This document shows, piece by piece, positions 37,051-50,127 of a DNA stretch of 64,000 nt. How positions within the stretch are numbered: position 1 is the first letter of the stretch; every line of letters begins with the position of its first letter. A program made the position numbers and the translations under genes. The notes under the pieces were generated by a model, which was not told the origin of the DNA, did not search any database, and was given only the letters and a program-made list of their open reading frames with translations. Origin of the DNA: Pseudisothecium myosuroides (lineage: Eukaryota > Streptophyta > Bryopsida > Hypnales > Lembophyllaceae); NCBI GenBank assembly GCA_951799445.1, contig OX637291.1, forward strand, positions 14,014,501 through 14,078,500. Direction: 5' to 3'.

Positions 37051-38640
37051 CATAAGATTGGAATAAGTTCTTCATCACAGTGAGGTTAATATGACCAAGT
37101 TCCTTTACGCTACGGTCATCGACAAGTACAGATCATTGGAATAGGCCATTGCTGCTTGTAAGAAAAGTATAAATTTCTAAGAAAAATTAAAATTCACAGA
37201 TTCGAATCAAAACAAAACTGCCGACAAAGACTCCACAACCTAGATGAATAACGGTGAACAATAATTACTTTCAATGTATCCATTACTCGTGTAACCCTAA
37301 TAACATATATCCTAATATATTTCCTCACCTTCGTATCTCCCATCATATATCTCTCTCCCATAATAATCCCTATCTCGTAATATAATCCCTATCCCATAAT
37401 ATATCTTTTCTATCATATATATTGCCTTTTATATACTATTTTTTAGCCTATGTAATAAAGTAAAAACAATTAGAAAACTTAAGAGCTTATGGAAAAGTTA
37501 ACTTAAAAATAACTACCAATTAACCTTTTAATTACTAAACTCCCATTATAGGACTAATATGAAAATATATAAATGTCTATTTTTAACTAATAGACGATGA
37601 AAGCGTGCACAACGTGACGATGAAAGCAAAGCAACGACGGCACTGTGATAAACAATTGTCGCCGAAACGATACCTGAAACGAGTTGCAGATGAGTTTTGG
37701 ATTAGCAATACGGCACCCTGCAATTAAGAATCACAGCCAAAGCTGCCCTCCATCCGAGTCACAATTTCTAAGCTACACTCTTTGCCAACGCACCACGCCA
37801 CGGCTTCGCTCATCAACTCCTGGCTCGACTTCAAAGCTGTTACTCCCGAGCTCCAAATAGCCCCTCCTGCAACAGTGAAGCAAGCGCAATCAAGCCAGGC
37901 AACCAAACACGTCCCATTTCAATGTTTATAAAAGAAATTAGTGCGAACGGAATCTTCTAATGCACCATTTCAAAGACCAAAATCATCCCTCACAATTAAA
38001 AACCAGAAATTCAAACAAAAGATTACACGTTTCGCAATATCACAATCACGTTCATAATCCCGTTTTGCACATCACTCACAATCACGCCGCAACGCGTACA
38101 TAATAAACACTTACCGACCGGAATTGAAGAAAATTCCGCCAAACTCTCCAAGAAATTACGGCAAAGACAGGACACAAGTCACGAGTCGTTACCTTACAGC
38201 GATCAAGAGTCGGTCGCAATACTCTCCCCGCAAATGAATGTCCGCAATGAATTTTCGGACTAAGAGATGGAGCACGGAGCCGACGCAGCAGACGAGGTAA
38301 GGTAATGGTAGGATGAAATTGTCAACCCCTACCGCGCGTCACAGGCGCCTGCCTCTCCCGTGACCAAATCGGCGATGCGCAACCGAATTTCTACAATGGC
38401 AACAGTGTCGATACTGATCCGTGAGCGATGGATGGAGAAACTGGTGGTGGATACCGCCAAGCCAGTCCGCCATCGGCGCAAGTAGCCGGCGGCGGCGTCG
38501 GGACAGAGTGAGCTTCACAAGGAACGGCGAAATTCAAGGACGCGGTCTCTGCAACCATCATTCAGTTGTGGCGGAGATGATGACTGCTGGTGCTTGGAAA
38601 CTACACCAATAAGGTAGTCTGCTCTTGAAGAGACCATTTA
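37051..38640. other. Upstream region of the C2 gene, with a possible extra exon
   Basis: On the minus strand, 37877-37724 reads GGAIWSSGVTALKSSQELMS onward with ordinary codon use after a good acceptor (TTGCAG), then stops. A good donor (TGTAAG/GTAACG) lies near 38193. These could be noncoding or alternative 5' exons of the C2 gene or a separate small gene. CT-rich low-complexity sequence lies at 37300-37440. Confidence 0.35.
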
Positions 38641-38835
38641 AGAGCTAATTGCCTTTTTCTTGGAAGCTAAACTCCTTGAAAAAAATTCAGTAAATTTTCG
38701 TAGGAAGAAAATTGGAATTGGCATCTAATCTAAGTCGTTTCATATTTTTTGAACCTTCATAGAATTAGTTATGAATTTTTGAAGTTGACTGAAATGCATT
38801 GGTCATTAAGAGCAACCACCTCTTGAAATGTGTAC
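38635..38835. repeat. Dispersed repeat, matched at 13015-13200
   Basis: The block AATTGGCATCTAATCTAAGT and the following GTTTCATATTTTTT, TAGTTATGAATTTTTG and ATTAAGA segments recur in the same order at 13015-13200. Class unknown. Confidence 0.6.
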
Positions 38836-40441
38836 TATTGTTACATTTCAAGAAAGCAAAATGTACCTCTGTGTCATGATTGCTTTTAGAGCATGGGCGC
38901 TTTAAGAGCGGCCAACCTAAATAATATTTAATGTTGCTTGCACTAATTGATTTAAAATTGCAATAAGCTTCTACTCACAATGAATCTTTTTATCGACTAT
39001 GCTCCAAGCGTTATTTTAGTGCTAATTTTTGAGTATTGTCCTTAATTTTTTAATTATCTTTTCTTGATCAGTTTTTTTTCATTGCCAAATGATGGATGAA
39101 AATTGCTACAAAAAAAATTGATGAAATCATAAAAGAAGGATGAGTAGAATGTAAATATGTGGTACATGAAAAAATAAATATGTCCAAAAAAGTTTACATG
39201 ATGGATTTTGTTGTTGTTGTTCTAGTAAAAATTTAGAGTACTTAGAAAGAACACTAATCTTCATCAATGTGGCAAAAAATCTTCACATCAAGTCTTAATA
39301 TTTTTACTTCTCATCCAAAATTGTTATTGGCCGAGGTTTTAACATACAAGAAGATATGTTCTTAGGAGTAAAGTAACCGACTACAAAGCTAAATATGCTA
39401 CAAAACCAATCTCTTTAGTTTTATGACAAACATAAATACCTTCTAAACAGCAAAAGTACTATGACCCTATATAATACACCAAGGATAAACATTTTACAAT
39501 TCCTAATTCCACAAATAGAGAATAAATTGGAGAAGATGTACCAACAATTATCAATCCAATAAACAAAAAAAATAGAAAAGATACATGCACACCAAAAGTA
39601 TGTCATGAATATAGAAGAACATTTGACACTGATTGCAAATTAAATGGTTATTTTCTCTATGTTAATAAATAACCTACCTTTTTCACATGAACTTCAAAGA
39701 TACACTCATACATCTTCACCGTAGACATGGTCCTTTGGTTCTATATACTTTTTCCTTTATCAATGATATTTGTCCATGTGTTTCAAACAAAAATCGTAAG
39801 CTCCTCTTAAACACATGCTTAAAATTAATATCTCAAACACCTTCTCATTACGCTCAGTGTGAAAGTATCCTCATTGTAGGAAAAACAAAGCACAGTACAT
39901 GTAATAAGCACATGCCTTGAGAGAAATTTTGCCTTCGAAGCTTCCAAATCCTTGTGAGAGTGAAGGAAAGAAAAGAAAGAAAATTAGATCACGTGGGAAA
40001 GAGCCCAAGGGACAACTGCATTTTCTAAGCAATGTATGAGGCCTTTGACATTAGCTCCTTTGTAGGTCACCTAGATTTGAAAGTTCAAATTCTAATTCAA
40101 AGGCACGAGCTCATAATCATTTTCTGCACATGCGTTATATCCTGTTCCACATCTAGAGCTCGTGCAGTAACCGTAGGGCACAAGCATGCCAAGCTAATTT
40201 CCACAAGAAAAGCACGGTTCAGCTTACCTTCTTCACCATTTCCAAATGGTGAGACTTGGCGCAATTTATTTCTGCGATGTCCTAATTAAAATCTTTCAGT
40301 GACAGTCACATGCCACAGCAGTGCATAAATCACAGCTCAAAAGCACTAGTTCTTTGATTTCTTCCTATTGAGCACATCACTTCCAGGCACGAGGTAAGGA
40401 AGTGTAAACGCTTTGACTAGCCATCTAAAAGCTTAAGAGCT
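38836..40441. other. Intergenic, no gene recognised
   Basis: AT-rich sequence up to about 39900, then the 3' flank of the fucosyltransferase gene on the minus strand. No convincing coding exon, RNA gene or mobile element was found. Confidence 0.4.
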
Positions 40442-42719
40442 TTAGTTCAATGTACCATTCTCCATGATTTTGATTCCCCAGGTAATGTCCTCACAGTGTT
40501 GAATGTAGGGAAGAATTTTTCCAGAATCCTGACCCCAACCGTTGTTATCACAATCTAATAACGGAGCAGCATGGAAGCAAGGCTCTATCGATACACCATG
40601 GAAACAATGACCTTGTTTTCGGATTACCTCCTCAGCAGTCGCCGCACTTTCAATCCTGGTGAGGATCCAAGGGGTCACTCCCGAGATTCCTTGTGCAACA
40701 TACCCAAAAGTGGACCACGCACTTGTGACGAGAGTGTCACTGAATGAGAGAAGGTACATGTCAGCCAATGCCTTCTTGGCTTGGTCGACCGAATTTACAA
40801 CTTGCTCCTCCTCATGGCTCGCTGTATACACGCCCACATAGTTACCGTCTGCAGTCGGATGATTCAGATAGAACCCTCGTATTCTTTCGTAAAAGATTCC
40901 ATGCAGAGATGCAATTAGGACGGAGATGGAATTTGTTCTGGGAGCATCGTCAACATGGTCTTGACTCAGCGACGTCACGTTGGGCAGCAACTTGTTTTCA
41001 AGCACGCAGGAAAGAACCTGCTAGCCAGCAGGGATACCTATTTGTCAAATTTTGCTTGAGGATTCAACGGGGGATTCAACCCTTTGGTTAGGATGTAGGG
41101 TTGTACTAAATAATTAAAAAGCTAGCATAGCACCAGTTGGAATATGGAGTTCAGAGTCTTGATTGACAGTAGCGATCCAAAAGCAAGAGCACAAGTGTGC
41201 AGATCGAGGAAAACGGCAGACAACGGAATCTTCAAAATTCAGGAAGTCGTGGAAGCAACGCTTACCATATCTAAGATTGTAGACAACATAGTATTGGGGT
41301 CCTTGACACGAATCTGAAGTCCTACTTTGCGTTGCGCGCTGGCCAGTTTCGTACTGAAAAAAGGTGCTATCACACTCCATACGGAATCAGACGGATGAAG
41401 CAGGTAGCGGATGATATGATGAAATAGCATCTCACGCTCCGGAAATAGCTTGTCGAGCTCCGCATGGAATTCAGACACAAAATGAAGCCCCGGGACAAAA
41501 TACTGATTGGACCTCAAGAAAAGCCAAGGGAAGCTTCTTAAATAGTCTTGGTATCGTGCACAAAAAAACCTCTTGTCATCATTATCAGAGTCGTGCATTA
41601 GGTTGAGATATGCATAACCGTTGTGCAAAGAGGTGAAGGTGCCATTTCGGGACAAGGACCCAAACCTACACGAAGATTCCTCGCCTAATCTTGTCGCCCA
41701 CTGATTGGGGAAAGCTTGTGGAAGCAGCCACGATGTACCGGGAAAGGGTTCGCAAAAGAGCTCGTCAGCGTTGATGCTTCGATCAATGAGGAGCACTCTG
41801 TCGGTCAAGAGCGCGTACACGAATGCCGATGTAAGGGTCATGATTCGGTTCCCAAGGCCGCTTGAAGCAATCCACACAATAAACTGGCATCCTCCGAAAT
41901 CTTGCTCCGTAGCATTGCTCGCTGGGCTGAATTTTGTTACCTCTTGAGCACACTTCCGGTGACGACGCTCATACTCACGAAGCTTTGAAATTAGGTATGA
42001 TGAGGGCTTGTACCTAGATGGTGTTCGAATAGAGTACTCTTGTGATCTGCTGGAACACTTAGTGTCATTGAAAACCTCAGGTGGGAGTAATAAACCTCCT
42101 AAAGTCTCGTCTGGATTGCTCCTCACCGCCTCTGAGTTTTTTCCTGCAAGTGCGTGGAAGTAGCTGCAATCAGGAGCTTTTTTCAATGACGCTCCTAAAC
42201 GATATTCCGATGCCAAGAACGAAATGAAGAAATTTCCCAAGGAAATTTTCGGAAAGATCTAATTTTCTATTCACTCCTCTAGCCATTTTTAATCTCGAAA
42301 TGAAAACCGCATTTCCGCTCAATTTTGCCTCCCTCGGTTCTCATGGTGTCGAGTAAGAAATTCGTTATGTTCGAAGAAACAACGAAGTGATCACCATCGA
42401 AGTCAATTTGGTGTAAATTTGTTACGCCAATAAAATCGATTCAAAATTGAGGGTAAAAGTCTTGTAGCAAAGCTACCGGTATAGAAGACGCACCTAGGGT
42501 GGCAATCAATGAAGACTCGATCAGGCGCTGGCGGAGAGTTGAGCTGAACGTCAACGAGATTGGCACCAAGAGAATTGACACTCCGAAACATATCATCAAC
42601 GCAAGTTTCACCGTGGATGATTTTCCTGACCAGCCGCACATAAACTCAGAACTTCCAAGCATTCTTCTCCCTGCGTATACCAAAGGCCCTTCCTCACACC
42701 GTGTCCGCCGTGTGTCCAT
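40442..42719 (-). CDS. GT37 xyloglucan-type alpha-(1,2)-fucosyltransferase, three exons
   Basis: Exons on the minus strand: 42719-42477, 42258-41266 and 41017-40442. Both introns are phase 0 GT-AG, giving 603 residues. The N-terminus has a single signal anchor (about residues 37-58, VKLALMICFGVSILLV) as in type II Golgi enzymes. Family blocks follow in order: LGGLL, YKPSSYLISKLREYE, CQFIVWIASSGLGNRIMTL (about 206-224), ALLTDRVLLIDR, ELFCEPFPGTSWLLP, VGLQIRVKD (donor-binding motif), VLSCVLENKLLP, and LLSFSDTLVTSAWSTFGYVA with SGVTPWIL near the end. The family transfers fucose from GDP-fucose to galactose on xyloglucan or arabinogalactan side chains in the Golgi; the precise acceptor cannot be told. 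It is somewhat longer than Arabidopsis FUT1. No break is seen. Confidence 0.92.
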
Positions 42720-45240
42720 GTTGTATTCCGATTCAGCACATTATTAGACACGAAAGCATGCTGCTTCGCCGCTCATAATGTCTGAGTTTCTACCTGCCGC
42801 CCCGCCTCCATTCCTGAAGATTACGCCTGAATCCAGAAAATCACGATTCTGACGCATTTTGACGAAGGGAAAGGCGACATATCTCGACTGGTGAGTTCGG
42901 CAGTACTTTGAGATCACAACCTGCACAAAGAGAAGTACAAGTCAGAAAAGAGAAGTACAAGTCCCAGAGAAGTTAAATATTTGCTACCAAAACCAAAGTC
43001 TAATAATGTGCTTAATCGTCCGAATACAACATGGACACACTCTGAAGAGAGATGTAACCTGGGAACTAAAAGAGAGTAACTATCGAGATTTGTCAGTCAC
43101 ATTCTACATTACTAAGACGGCACAGGAGGCTGTACACTCTATTTTTGTGAGCTCGCTTGTCTTCTCCAGTCGCATCGAAATCAAAACACGAAGGAGACTC
43201 CTGCAGTGAACTGGTTTCATTTCACTTTGTATCAAAAAGAAGAGAAAACGGGAAAGAAATAGCGGTAAGATTGATGTCGCCGAAGCAGCACAGGCCTCTA
43301 ACTTAGCTAAGGATCCGGATCTGAAGTCAACAAGTGGACAGAACTCGAACGCTGTTCACGAAAATTTTCAGTTTACTATAATAGAAATCTTTTACTATAT
43401 AGTCGCCGTACTTGCAATCCCACTACAAAATATAACTAAAAAGCTTCAAGATTCCATTATGTTGACTAAAAGCCGCAAATTACGCCGCCATCAAAATCTC
43501 GCCGATTGTCACACACGGTTTTTTTTGTTTTTTTTTAACAAATGGAAGAACCATTGCATTAAAAAAAACCACAGTACAAAACAGCCAAGCCAACGCCTGG
43601 ACAATGACGGAAGAGAACTGTCACACACGTTGAGCATTTGTCGACTTTTGGTGAAAGATTCCCAACCAGATTATTTTTGTTTTTAATTTCTTTGAAATTG
43701 CGGATAGTATTCCAAATTAGTGCAATTAGTGCAATAGAACGCCAGCAAAGTAGCAAACCCCCGAGCAGATTCTGTAGCGACTGAAGTCATTCCATTAACG
43801 TGGCCGCTTTCATGAACGAAATGCAATTTTAGGCAACTTAATTTCACCCTAGCACCCACACACCCCTATTTTGTGTTTGATTAATTTATCTCCTACACCT
43901 CTTCTTCTGTAGCTCATTTGAAGCCTCTGATTCCAAATATGAATTTAAAAGTTCCAAATTTTATCATGGGTGGCAAATAAAAAGTTCCTGTGTTAAAATC
44001 CGGGACATGCGAAGGCATCGGTTCACCCCGGCCCCCGGGGGGAGGCTCCAGCTCAAAGCTAAGCTACATCGTTGCACTGTTGTGACAATATCCAAGAATG
44101 GCTAATTCTCCTTTGATTGCATTTTCTTACAATGTAATGCAAGTGAGGAAGAAGCATCACATCGAAAGGGTGTATACGCAGCGTACTCTTAAATGAAATC
44201 TTCCTTTCTTCAACTAGTCTTGATTCAAAGGACTGAAACGATGAGGGACTTCGGCATGCGCAATCGGTTCCCTTTCATCAAAATCATGACTACAGGGCCG
44301 AAATCAGTGCGTCCGAGAGTCATTCTTCTACTACGACGGCTATCATTGAATTCACGCTGCAACAAACGATAGAAACCGAGCTTGTCAGAAACCGAGAATG
44401 CAATTAAACGTGCAATCAGAAGCCACAGGGAGGCGAGCAAGCACAAGCTACTACGTAACGCTCATCCTCTGCGCAATTAACGCTCGTAACAGCTGAATGG
44501 ACCACACAAGTCTGCACCCGATCATTCATCTCCAAGAAGCTCGTAAAAGTGGCCTTTCAACTCTTTCAGCGCGCCGAGACATCAAGAATCACTGCATCCA
44601 TGACTACGACTAAGAAAACTGCTACTTCCGCTAGCTCCTCGTATACGTACACGATCGAGCTTCCTAAACCTGCCATTTCACCTTTCAACGCAGTCTTCGC
44701 TCACTCACCCGTAGAGTTATGGCCAAAAACAGAGTCGAAATTTATTTTTTTATTTTTATTTTTATTTTCTTGCATACAACCGAAACTAAACCGAACACTT
44801 GATTAATTCCATCACAGAAGATTTATTAGGATCCAATGAATTCCGCCTCACCTATGATGATGTCCAGCAAATCTTGTTGCAGCTGATGTTCTCTTGGGAA
44901 AACCCTAATTGCTCATGACCACAGTAGTATCGGTAGAACATTACATTTCTCTCAATAAATCGCAAGTTGCCTCTCCTACTGAACCGATTTCTTTCACTAT
45001 AGTTCTGATCCATCAAGATTTCACGATTTCAACAAGAAGATGCGGTCATCTGAGCAAACCGGTAGTCTCGCAATTGGAACCCGTTACCACAAGAAAGTAT
45101 ATAGAAACAGCCTACACAGTCTTCACAGTTTCGTGTGTGTCGTCGAAGAGTGCACACGCTGTGAAAATGAAACATGACTATAGCCATTTGGTGAGAAAAT
45201 GGAACAAAATTGTTGGAAACAATTCATAGCTTAAATCGTA
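42720..45240. other. Upstream region of the fucosyltransferase gene and intergenic sequence
   Basis: A likely 5' UTR exon of the fucosyltransferase gene starts after a strong acceptor (TTTGTGCAG) at about 42920 and runs to the start codon at 42719. It contains a small upstream open frame ending at 42744. Further out only short open frames occur, none with a recognisable domain. Confidence 0.4.
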
Positions 45241-45242
45241 TA

Positions 45243-45350
45243 AATCCTTCAGAAATGAAAACATGGAATGAAATCGAATCAAAGTGCGACTGTACTGTTC
45301 ATGGATCCTTCAGAAATGAAAATATGGAATGAAATAAAAAGCGACTGTAC
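45243..45350. repeat. Direct tandem duplication, period about 58 bp
   Basis: Two copies of ATCCTTCAGAAATGAAAACA followed by TGGAATGAAAT and GCGACTGTACT lie next to each other; the second has a 5- to 6-base deletion. Confidence 0.75.
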
Positions 45351-45605
45351 TATCCACTACTGGAGTGTCGTACTGTACTGTACTAGAGTGCGCAAATCTG
45401 TTATGATTTTGAGTCAGTATGATCGATCAGTTGTGTGATGCTGCATTGTTATGGCAGTTTGCTATGATGAGATGGTGTGGATTCCCTCTTGACAAGAACT
45501 AACTTACCGAACCTTCTTGTTGAGATCCAGAAGCTCAGGCTGTAACTTAGCTATGGAGTAAGGAGTACGGACAAACGAACAATTGGAGAGTTGTGGGCTC
45601 CTGAC

Positions 45606-45757
45606 CAGGGCTTTTTTTTTCGCACTGTAGATGAACAGTGCAGTCCCTCTGTGCCCTCCGTTGGCTGGTGAATATTTGGAGGGAGCCAGGCACAATGGCT
45701 GAAATCTGTCAGAGGAACTTGGAATCTGGCGAAATTTCGCCAAAAAAAGAAGCCCTG
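45606..45757. mobile_element. hAT-type MITE, copy 2 (152 bp), inverted relative to copy 1
   Basis: Ends are CAGGGCTTTTTTTTTCGCAC and the complement of it around AAAAAAAGAAGCCCTG. The flanking octamers CTCCTGAC and TTCCTGAC match at 7 of 8 positions. The interior is the reverse complement of the copy at 9226-9378, including GGAGGGAGCCAGGCACAATG. Confidence 0.85.
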
Positions 45758-45877
45758 TTCCTGACCACTGGTGCAGCAAAACTTCATCGTGTCCAAGAAG
45801 GAGGGTCACTTGGTACAGAGGGTGGGTCATTAGTTTAATTCACCAATGCAATTCAATGTAACTTTTTAACTTTATGG

Positions 45878-46168
45878 GAAACTTTGTTAAAATGACAGTG
45901 TTCCCTACGCCATTTTCCCATTCATTTCCTTCTTTTAGCTTTGAAGTTTAGGACTGTTATAGATTTCAGACCACATGGTCTAAACCAGAACTTTTTTTTC
46001 TGGCGAAATTTCACCAAATTCTGTCAAATCTAACCACTGCGACTCTGTCCCTCCAAAAACTGACTTATGCAGTGAAGCTAGAGGGAGGGACACAGGTCCA
46101 AAAAAAAAGCCCTGGTCTAAACGTAAGAGTGCCAAGTTTATGGAATACCACCAGTTTAACGAAATTTT
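45878..46168. mobile_element. MITE family M2, copy 3, interrupted by a hAT MITE
   Basis: The left end GGAAACTTTGTTAAAATGAC and the right end (GGAATACCACCAGTTTAAC then GAAATTTTGG) are the inverted ends of family M2. The interior blocks GGACTGTTATAGATTTCAGA and GTAAGAGTGCCAAGTTTATG match the copy at 23591-23724. Removing the nested element at 45986-46114 and one copy of its 8-bp duplication leaves about 154 bases, the size of copy 2. Confidence 0.65.
45986..46114. mobile_element. hAT-type MITE, copy 3 (129 bp), with perfect 8-bp duplication
   Basis: The element runs from CAGAACTTTTTTTTCTGGCG to AAAAAAAAGCCCTG. It is flanked by the identical octamer GTCTAAAC on both sides (45978-45985 and 46115-46122). 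The uninterrupted octamer context is visible in the M2 copy at 23591-23724 (GTCTAAATG). This copy defines the exact element ends and shows the 8-bp hAT signature without mismatch. Confidence 0.9.
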
Positions 46169-46169
46169 G

Positions 46170-49100
46170 GTTTTAGTAGTTTTCAACCAATTGCAAGTGT
46201 TCTAATGTGGAAAAAGCAAATAAAATTTGAATCATCTATTGCAATTAATTATAAAAAAAAGTATCAAAATTTGGAAGAACTGTCAACCCTAGCAAAAATT
46301 GTTTATTTGCACTGGCAAAAACAATATAAAGGTAGGTCCAAGCATTAGTTGCACACTTTTCATCCAAAATTTCTTGATATTTAGCCTTTGGACATACATA
46401 TGGCAAATAAAAACATTTTTACAATGCAAAGATATTTTAAGAGCAATATAAAATGATTTTGAATTCTGATGATTTGTATTGTATAATTGTCATGTTATTT
46501 GATGACGGGTAGCTAATAGACTCTGTTGGGCTTTATAGGGGTTGTTAGTAGACATGGTATAGCCGAAATAGCTATATATTGGCCATTGGGGAGTTAAACT
46601 AGTGTTTTTCAATTGTTTGAGGTGTAAATAGAGCTATTTGGGAGTTATTTGAAGGCATTTTTGAGGTGGTTGTAACCCTAGGCCATCCCTTGGCTCATTT
46701 ATTCTCTTCAAGTCTTGCATATGTTGCATATGTTGTAGTTAATGAGTTGAAAAGAGTTGAAGCACAAAATGCAATGATGGTTGGTTGAAATACAAATCTT
46801 TACAAGTGTTATTCCTTAATTCATGTGATTTTACAAGACTAATCCAATTGAAATAAAATAGAAGCAACCTAGGAATGTTTAGGAAGTTTATTACTTGAAG
46901 AAAATGGTTTACGTGTTGATGTTAAAGCACTAGAGTGGTTGGAAAGATTTGATTTGTTGTATTTGTATTGTAAGCGTTGGTAGTAACTTGCGAAAGTGCT
47001 AACAAATTCAAATCTTGGAGCTTTGGAGTTGAAGGTGCTAATTTGGAGTTGCAGGGGCGTGGAAGGCTTAGGAGTTTGTTAAAAAGGACTTGAAAAAAGC
47101 TCTTAAGTGTAAGGATTCATGTCCAACTTGTTTCGTGCAATTTTGATTAAAATTGAGCAAGATATGAGAGTTTGAGTGGGATAGTTGAAACCCTCATGTG
47201 TGTTGGACCAAACTAGCATTAGTGCTGATTTGGTATTTTGGGACCATTAAGGTGGTGGTTTAGTGTTAGAAAGATCACAAATTGTAATAGCAACTCAAAA
47301 ACTGCAAAATTGCCAAAAACTACCAAAAATTGAAGAAGTTATGGCATTTTGAAATTTGGCAATGGGGTTTGTTTTTGGAGGTGTTTTTGGTGGTGTTTTT
47401 GGTGGGGTTGTTGATGTTTTGCAAGCATTGATAGCTTGACAAAACAAGAGAAACGAAGACTAGTTGACTTTTAGAAGTTATCGGACTATTTACTAGATCA
47501 ATTACCAAGGTAACTTTTAGAAATTATGAGGATAATTACTAGGGCTATTTACTAGATCCGTACTTCTAAAATTACCTCAATATTTATTTTTGTAACTTCC
47601 AAATTATCCCAATATGGTAATGCAAAGAGACTATGGTAAAGGTCAAAATTTACTTTATTCGATGGTGAAGATTACCAAAAACATTTATAAAAATAAATAC
47701 CAAAATTTTGAATATTTTTATTATTTTAAATTGTATGAGAAAAACAAATCTTTCAATATTAGGCATTTGTCAAATCACATTTTGCTAGCTTTACTTAATT
47801 ATTGAGCAAGGAATGTTGAATTTGACAACCGAATATAGTATAAGATTTTTACAAAGTAAATTTGAATCTTGTTTTGGTGTGCTAGTTTTCAACCCAAGTT
47901 TGGTCTTCATATTTAGAAAAAATGAACTACATTCTACATTGTTTAATGTTCATTGAATTTTGAAGTACATGGAAATAAAGTACTAAAAAATTGTCTACCT
48001 TAACTATTAATATCTCATAAATGATTAAAAGTTTGTATTTGAACATATACATAAAAAAAATTGTACTTCTTGAACATACACTTTTTTACCATATTTTATA
48101 TCAAAATGAGACTTAAATTCTTTGGCTATAATTCTTGTTCTATACATTTTTTCATTTTTCCTTAATTAAAATTTGATTCAACATTTACCATTTCTTATGT
48201 CTTTTAGACTTACGGAGTATTATGCTATGGGAATTTAAGGGTAGATTTATGACTCAAAAAATTAATGATTCATTAATTTCCTAATAAAATTTAGGTCATA
48301 AAGAATTATACAAATTTTGAACCTAACATGTATAAAAAGGTTTGAAACTTTTTGAAAATGTAAAGATGTGTTGTAAAGTTGAATTGTAAAAAGCAATTTA
48401 TCAAGCGAGGATGCCAAAGCCAAAAAGAACTTATAAATGGTCAAATAGTTTTTATTCATTTAATCAAAAATATAAAATTATATATCCATTTATTCTTTTC
48501 CATTCTGTATGGTCAAAATATCCCGCTTGGGAATTTTCTAAATGAGAGAATTAAATTTAAATTGACATTTAAAAGTATATATTTAGGTGACAAAAGCCAA
48601 TCCTTTTGCTAATGTAGTCTCTTTATTTGTAATTAAATCCTAAATGGTTAAGAATTTCAATAAAAAATAAACATCTATTATATACAAATTTCATAAAAGA
48701 AATTTATTTAAGATATAAATGAATATTGTAGTGAATAACTGGAACTTTTTATATATATAATTAAATTTTTATAATTATTTTAGATTATTTATAATAATTT
48801 ATGAACAAAAATCATCAAAATTTTAAAAAATTAATTTTAATTTAATTTAAATTTGGTATTATTGGCAAAAGTATGATAATAATGGTTTGTATGCCAAGCA
48901 TAAAAAAGTCAAATTTCTATTAGTTTAAAGTACACCTAATGTTTTTTTGAAAAATCAAGGTTGATAAAATGACTTTGACCTTTAATTTATACTCAAAAAT
49001 TAATCTTCAAAAAATGTTCAAGGTATATATCCAATACCCATACCAACCTTAAAATATGTAAAAATATCAAAAGAAGTACTAATACTTAGATTAAAATTGT

Positions 49101-49688
49101 AATATTGATACATTTAAATCTTGTACCTTTAAGGTTCTTTCAAGGTCAACTACAATGCACATGCAACAAACCTTATTTTACAGGAAGCCCTACAATGCTA
49201 ATGCAAAGTTTTGTAAGGACCAAATCACAAGAAATTCGAGCACGAATTCATTTCACAAGGAAATTCCTAAGTGAAGTTTTGTAGACCTTATATTATGAGA
49301 GGCCCTTCAATGTTGATCCTCTTTGGATCAAATTAGCATCTTTACTCATCACATCTCTCTATTTAAGGTGGAAGCATTTCCACGTACTCTATTGTAGAAT
49401 CAATACATGAAACTATTTTTTAACACACTGGCAATTGAAAATCACATATTTTCCAAAAAGATTGTCAATTTTTTGAACACGTTTAAATATACTATAAATT
49501 TTTTAAATTCAACTTCATGACACACCCTAAAACTTTTTTTATTTTTCATGTATACTTTTAGAGCATTTGGAACTACATGCATCAAAATATTTTCAAGGCT
49601 AGTTTATGGTTGAAGTTGTTTTTAGTCACTTCAACATTTATGGGAGAGGCCCACCATCTTCACATGCCTTGGGTTCATACCTCGACAC
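46170..49688. other. AT-rich intergenic, no gene recognised
   Basis: About 3.5 kb of AT-rich sequence with short frames only. No domain, RNA gene or clear repeat could be recognised by eye. Confidence 0.45.
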
Positions 49689-50127
49689 CACACTAGCTCT
49701 GCTTGATACCCACGCAAACTTAATACCCGGATTTCACTCTCTCAGACACATTCCTCCCAGTTCTCAACCGAGTGTTCCGAAGTGGATATCCGTACCTTAA
49801 GTTTGGCTATTTGTTTGTTTGTTTTGTTACATTGAGATCTCCTGGACCGTGCGTCCCCCAGTAGTGTGCTTGGTGCAGTCGGAAAGCCCTCGACAAGGAG
49901 GGGTGCAATCGCTTGTTTCGTGATGTTTGGACTCACGGTGGGAAAGTTATTGATTTTCAAAGTTTTAATGAATCAGAAAATTAGAAATTTACTTTTACTG
50001 TACTTTTGTTGTGACTGTGGCGGGCACACTAGCTCTGCTTGATACCCACGCAAACTTCATATACCCGGATTTCACTTTCCCAGACACATTCCTTCCGGTT
50101 CTCAACCCGGTCCTTCGAAGTGGATAT
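49689..50127 (+). repeat. Direct duplication (about 100 bp, copies 49689-49789 and 50025-50127)
   Basis: Both copies begin CACACTAGCTCTGCTTGATA and end AGTGGATAT, with about 90% identity. The second copy has an ordinary-looking reading frame (LLDTHANFIYPDFTFPDTFL), while the first is shifted by small indels. Both may be fragments of a gene that was duplicated or captured; the source is not recognised. They lie directly upstream of the PsbP-domain gene and may fall in its promoter or 5' UTR. Confidence 0.6.

Noticed and set aside
44549..44806. Open frame of 85 codons starting MAFQLFQRAETS
   Set aside because: No domain, no splice context and no neighbouring coding-like segment support it; it may be chance in a less AT-rich stretch.
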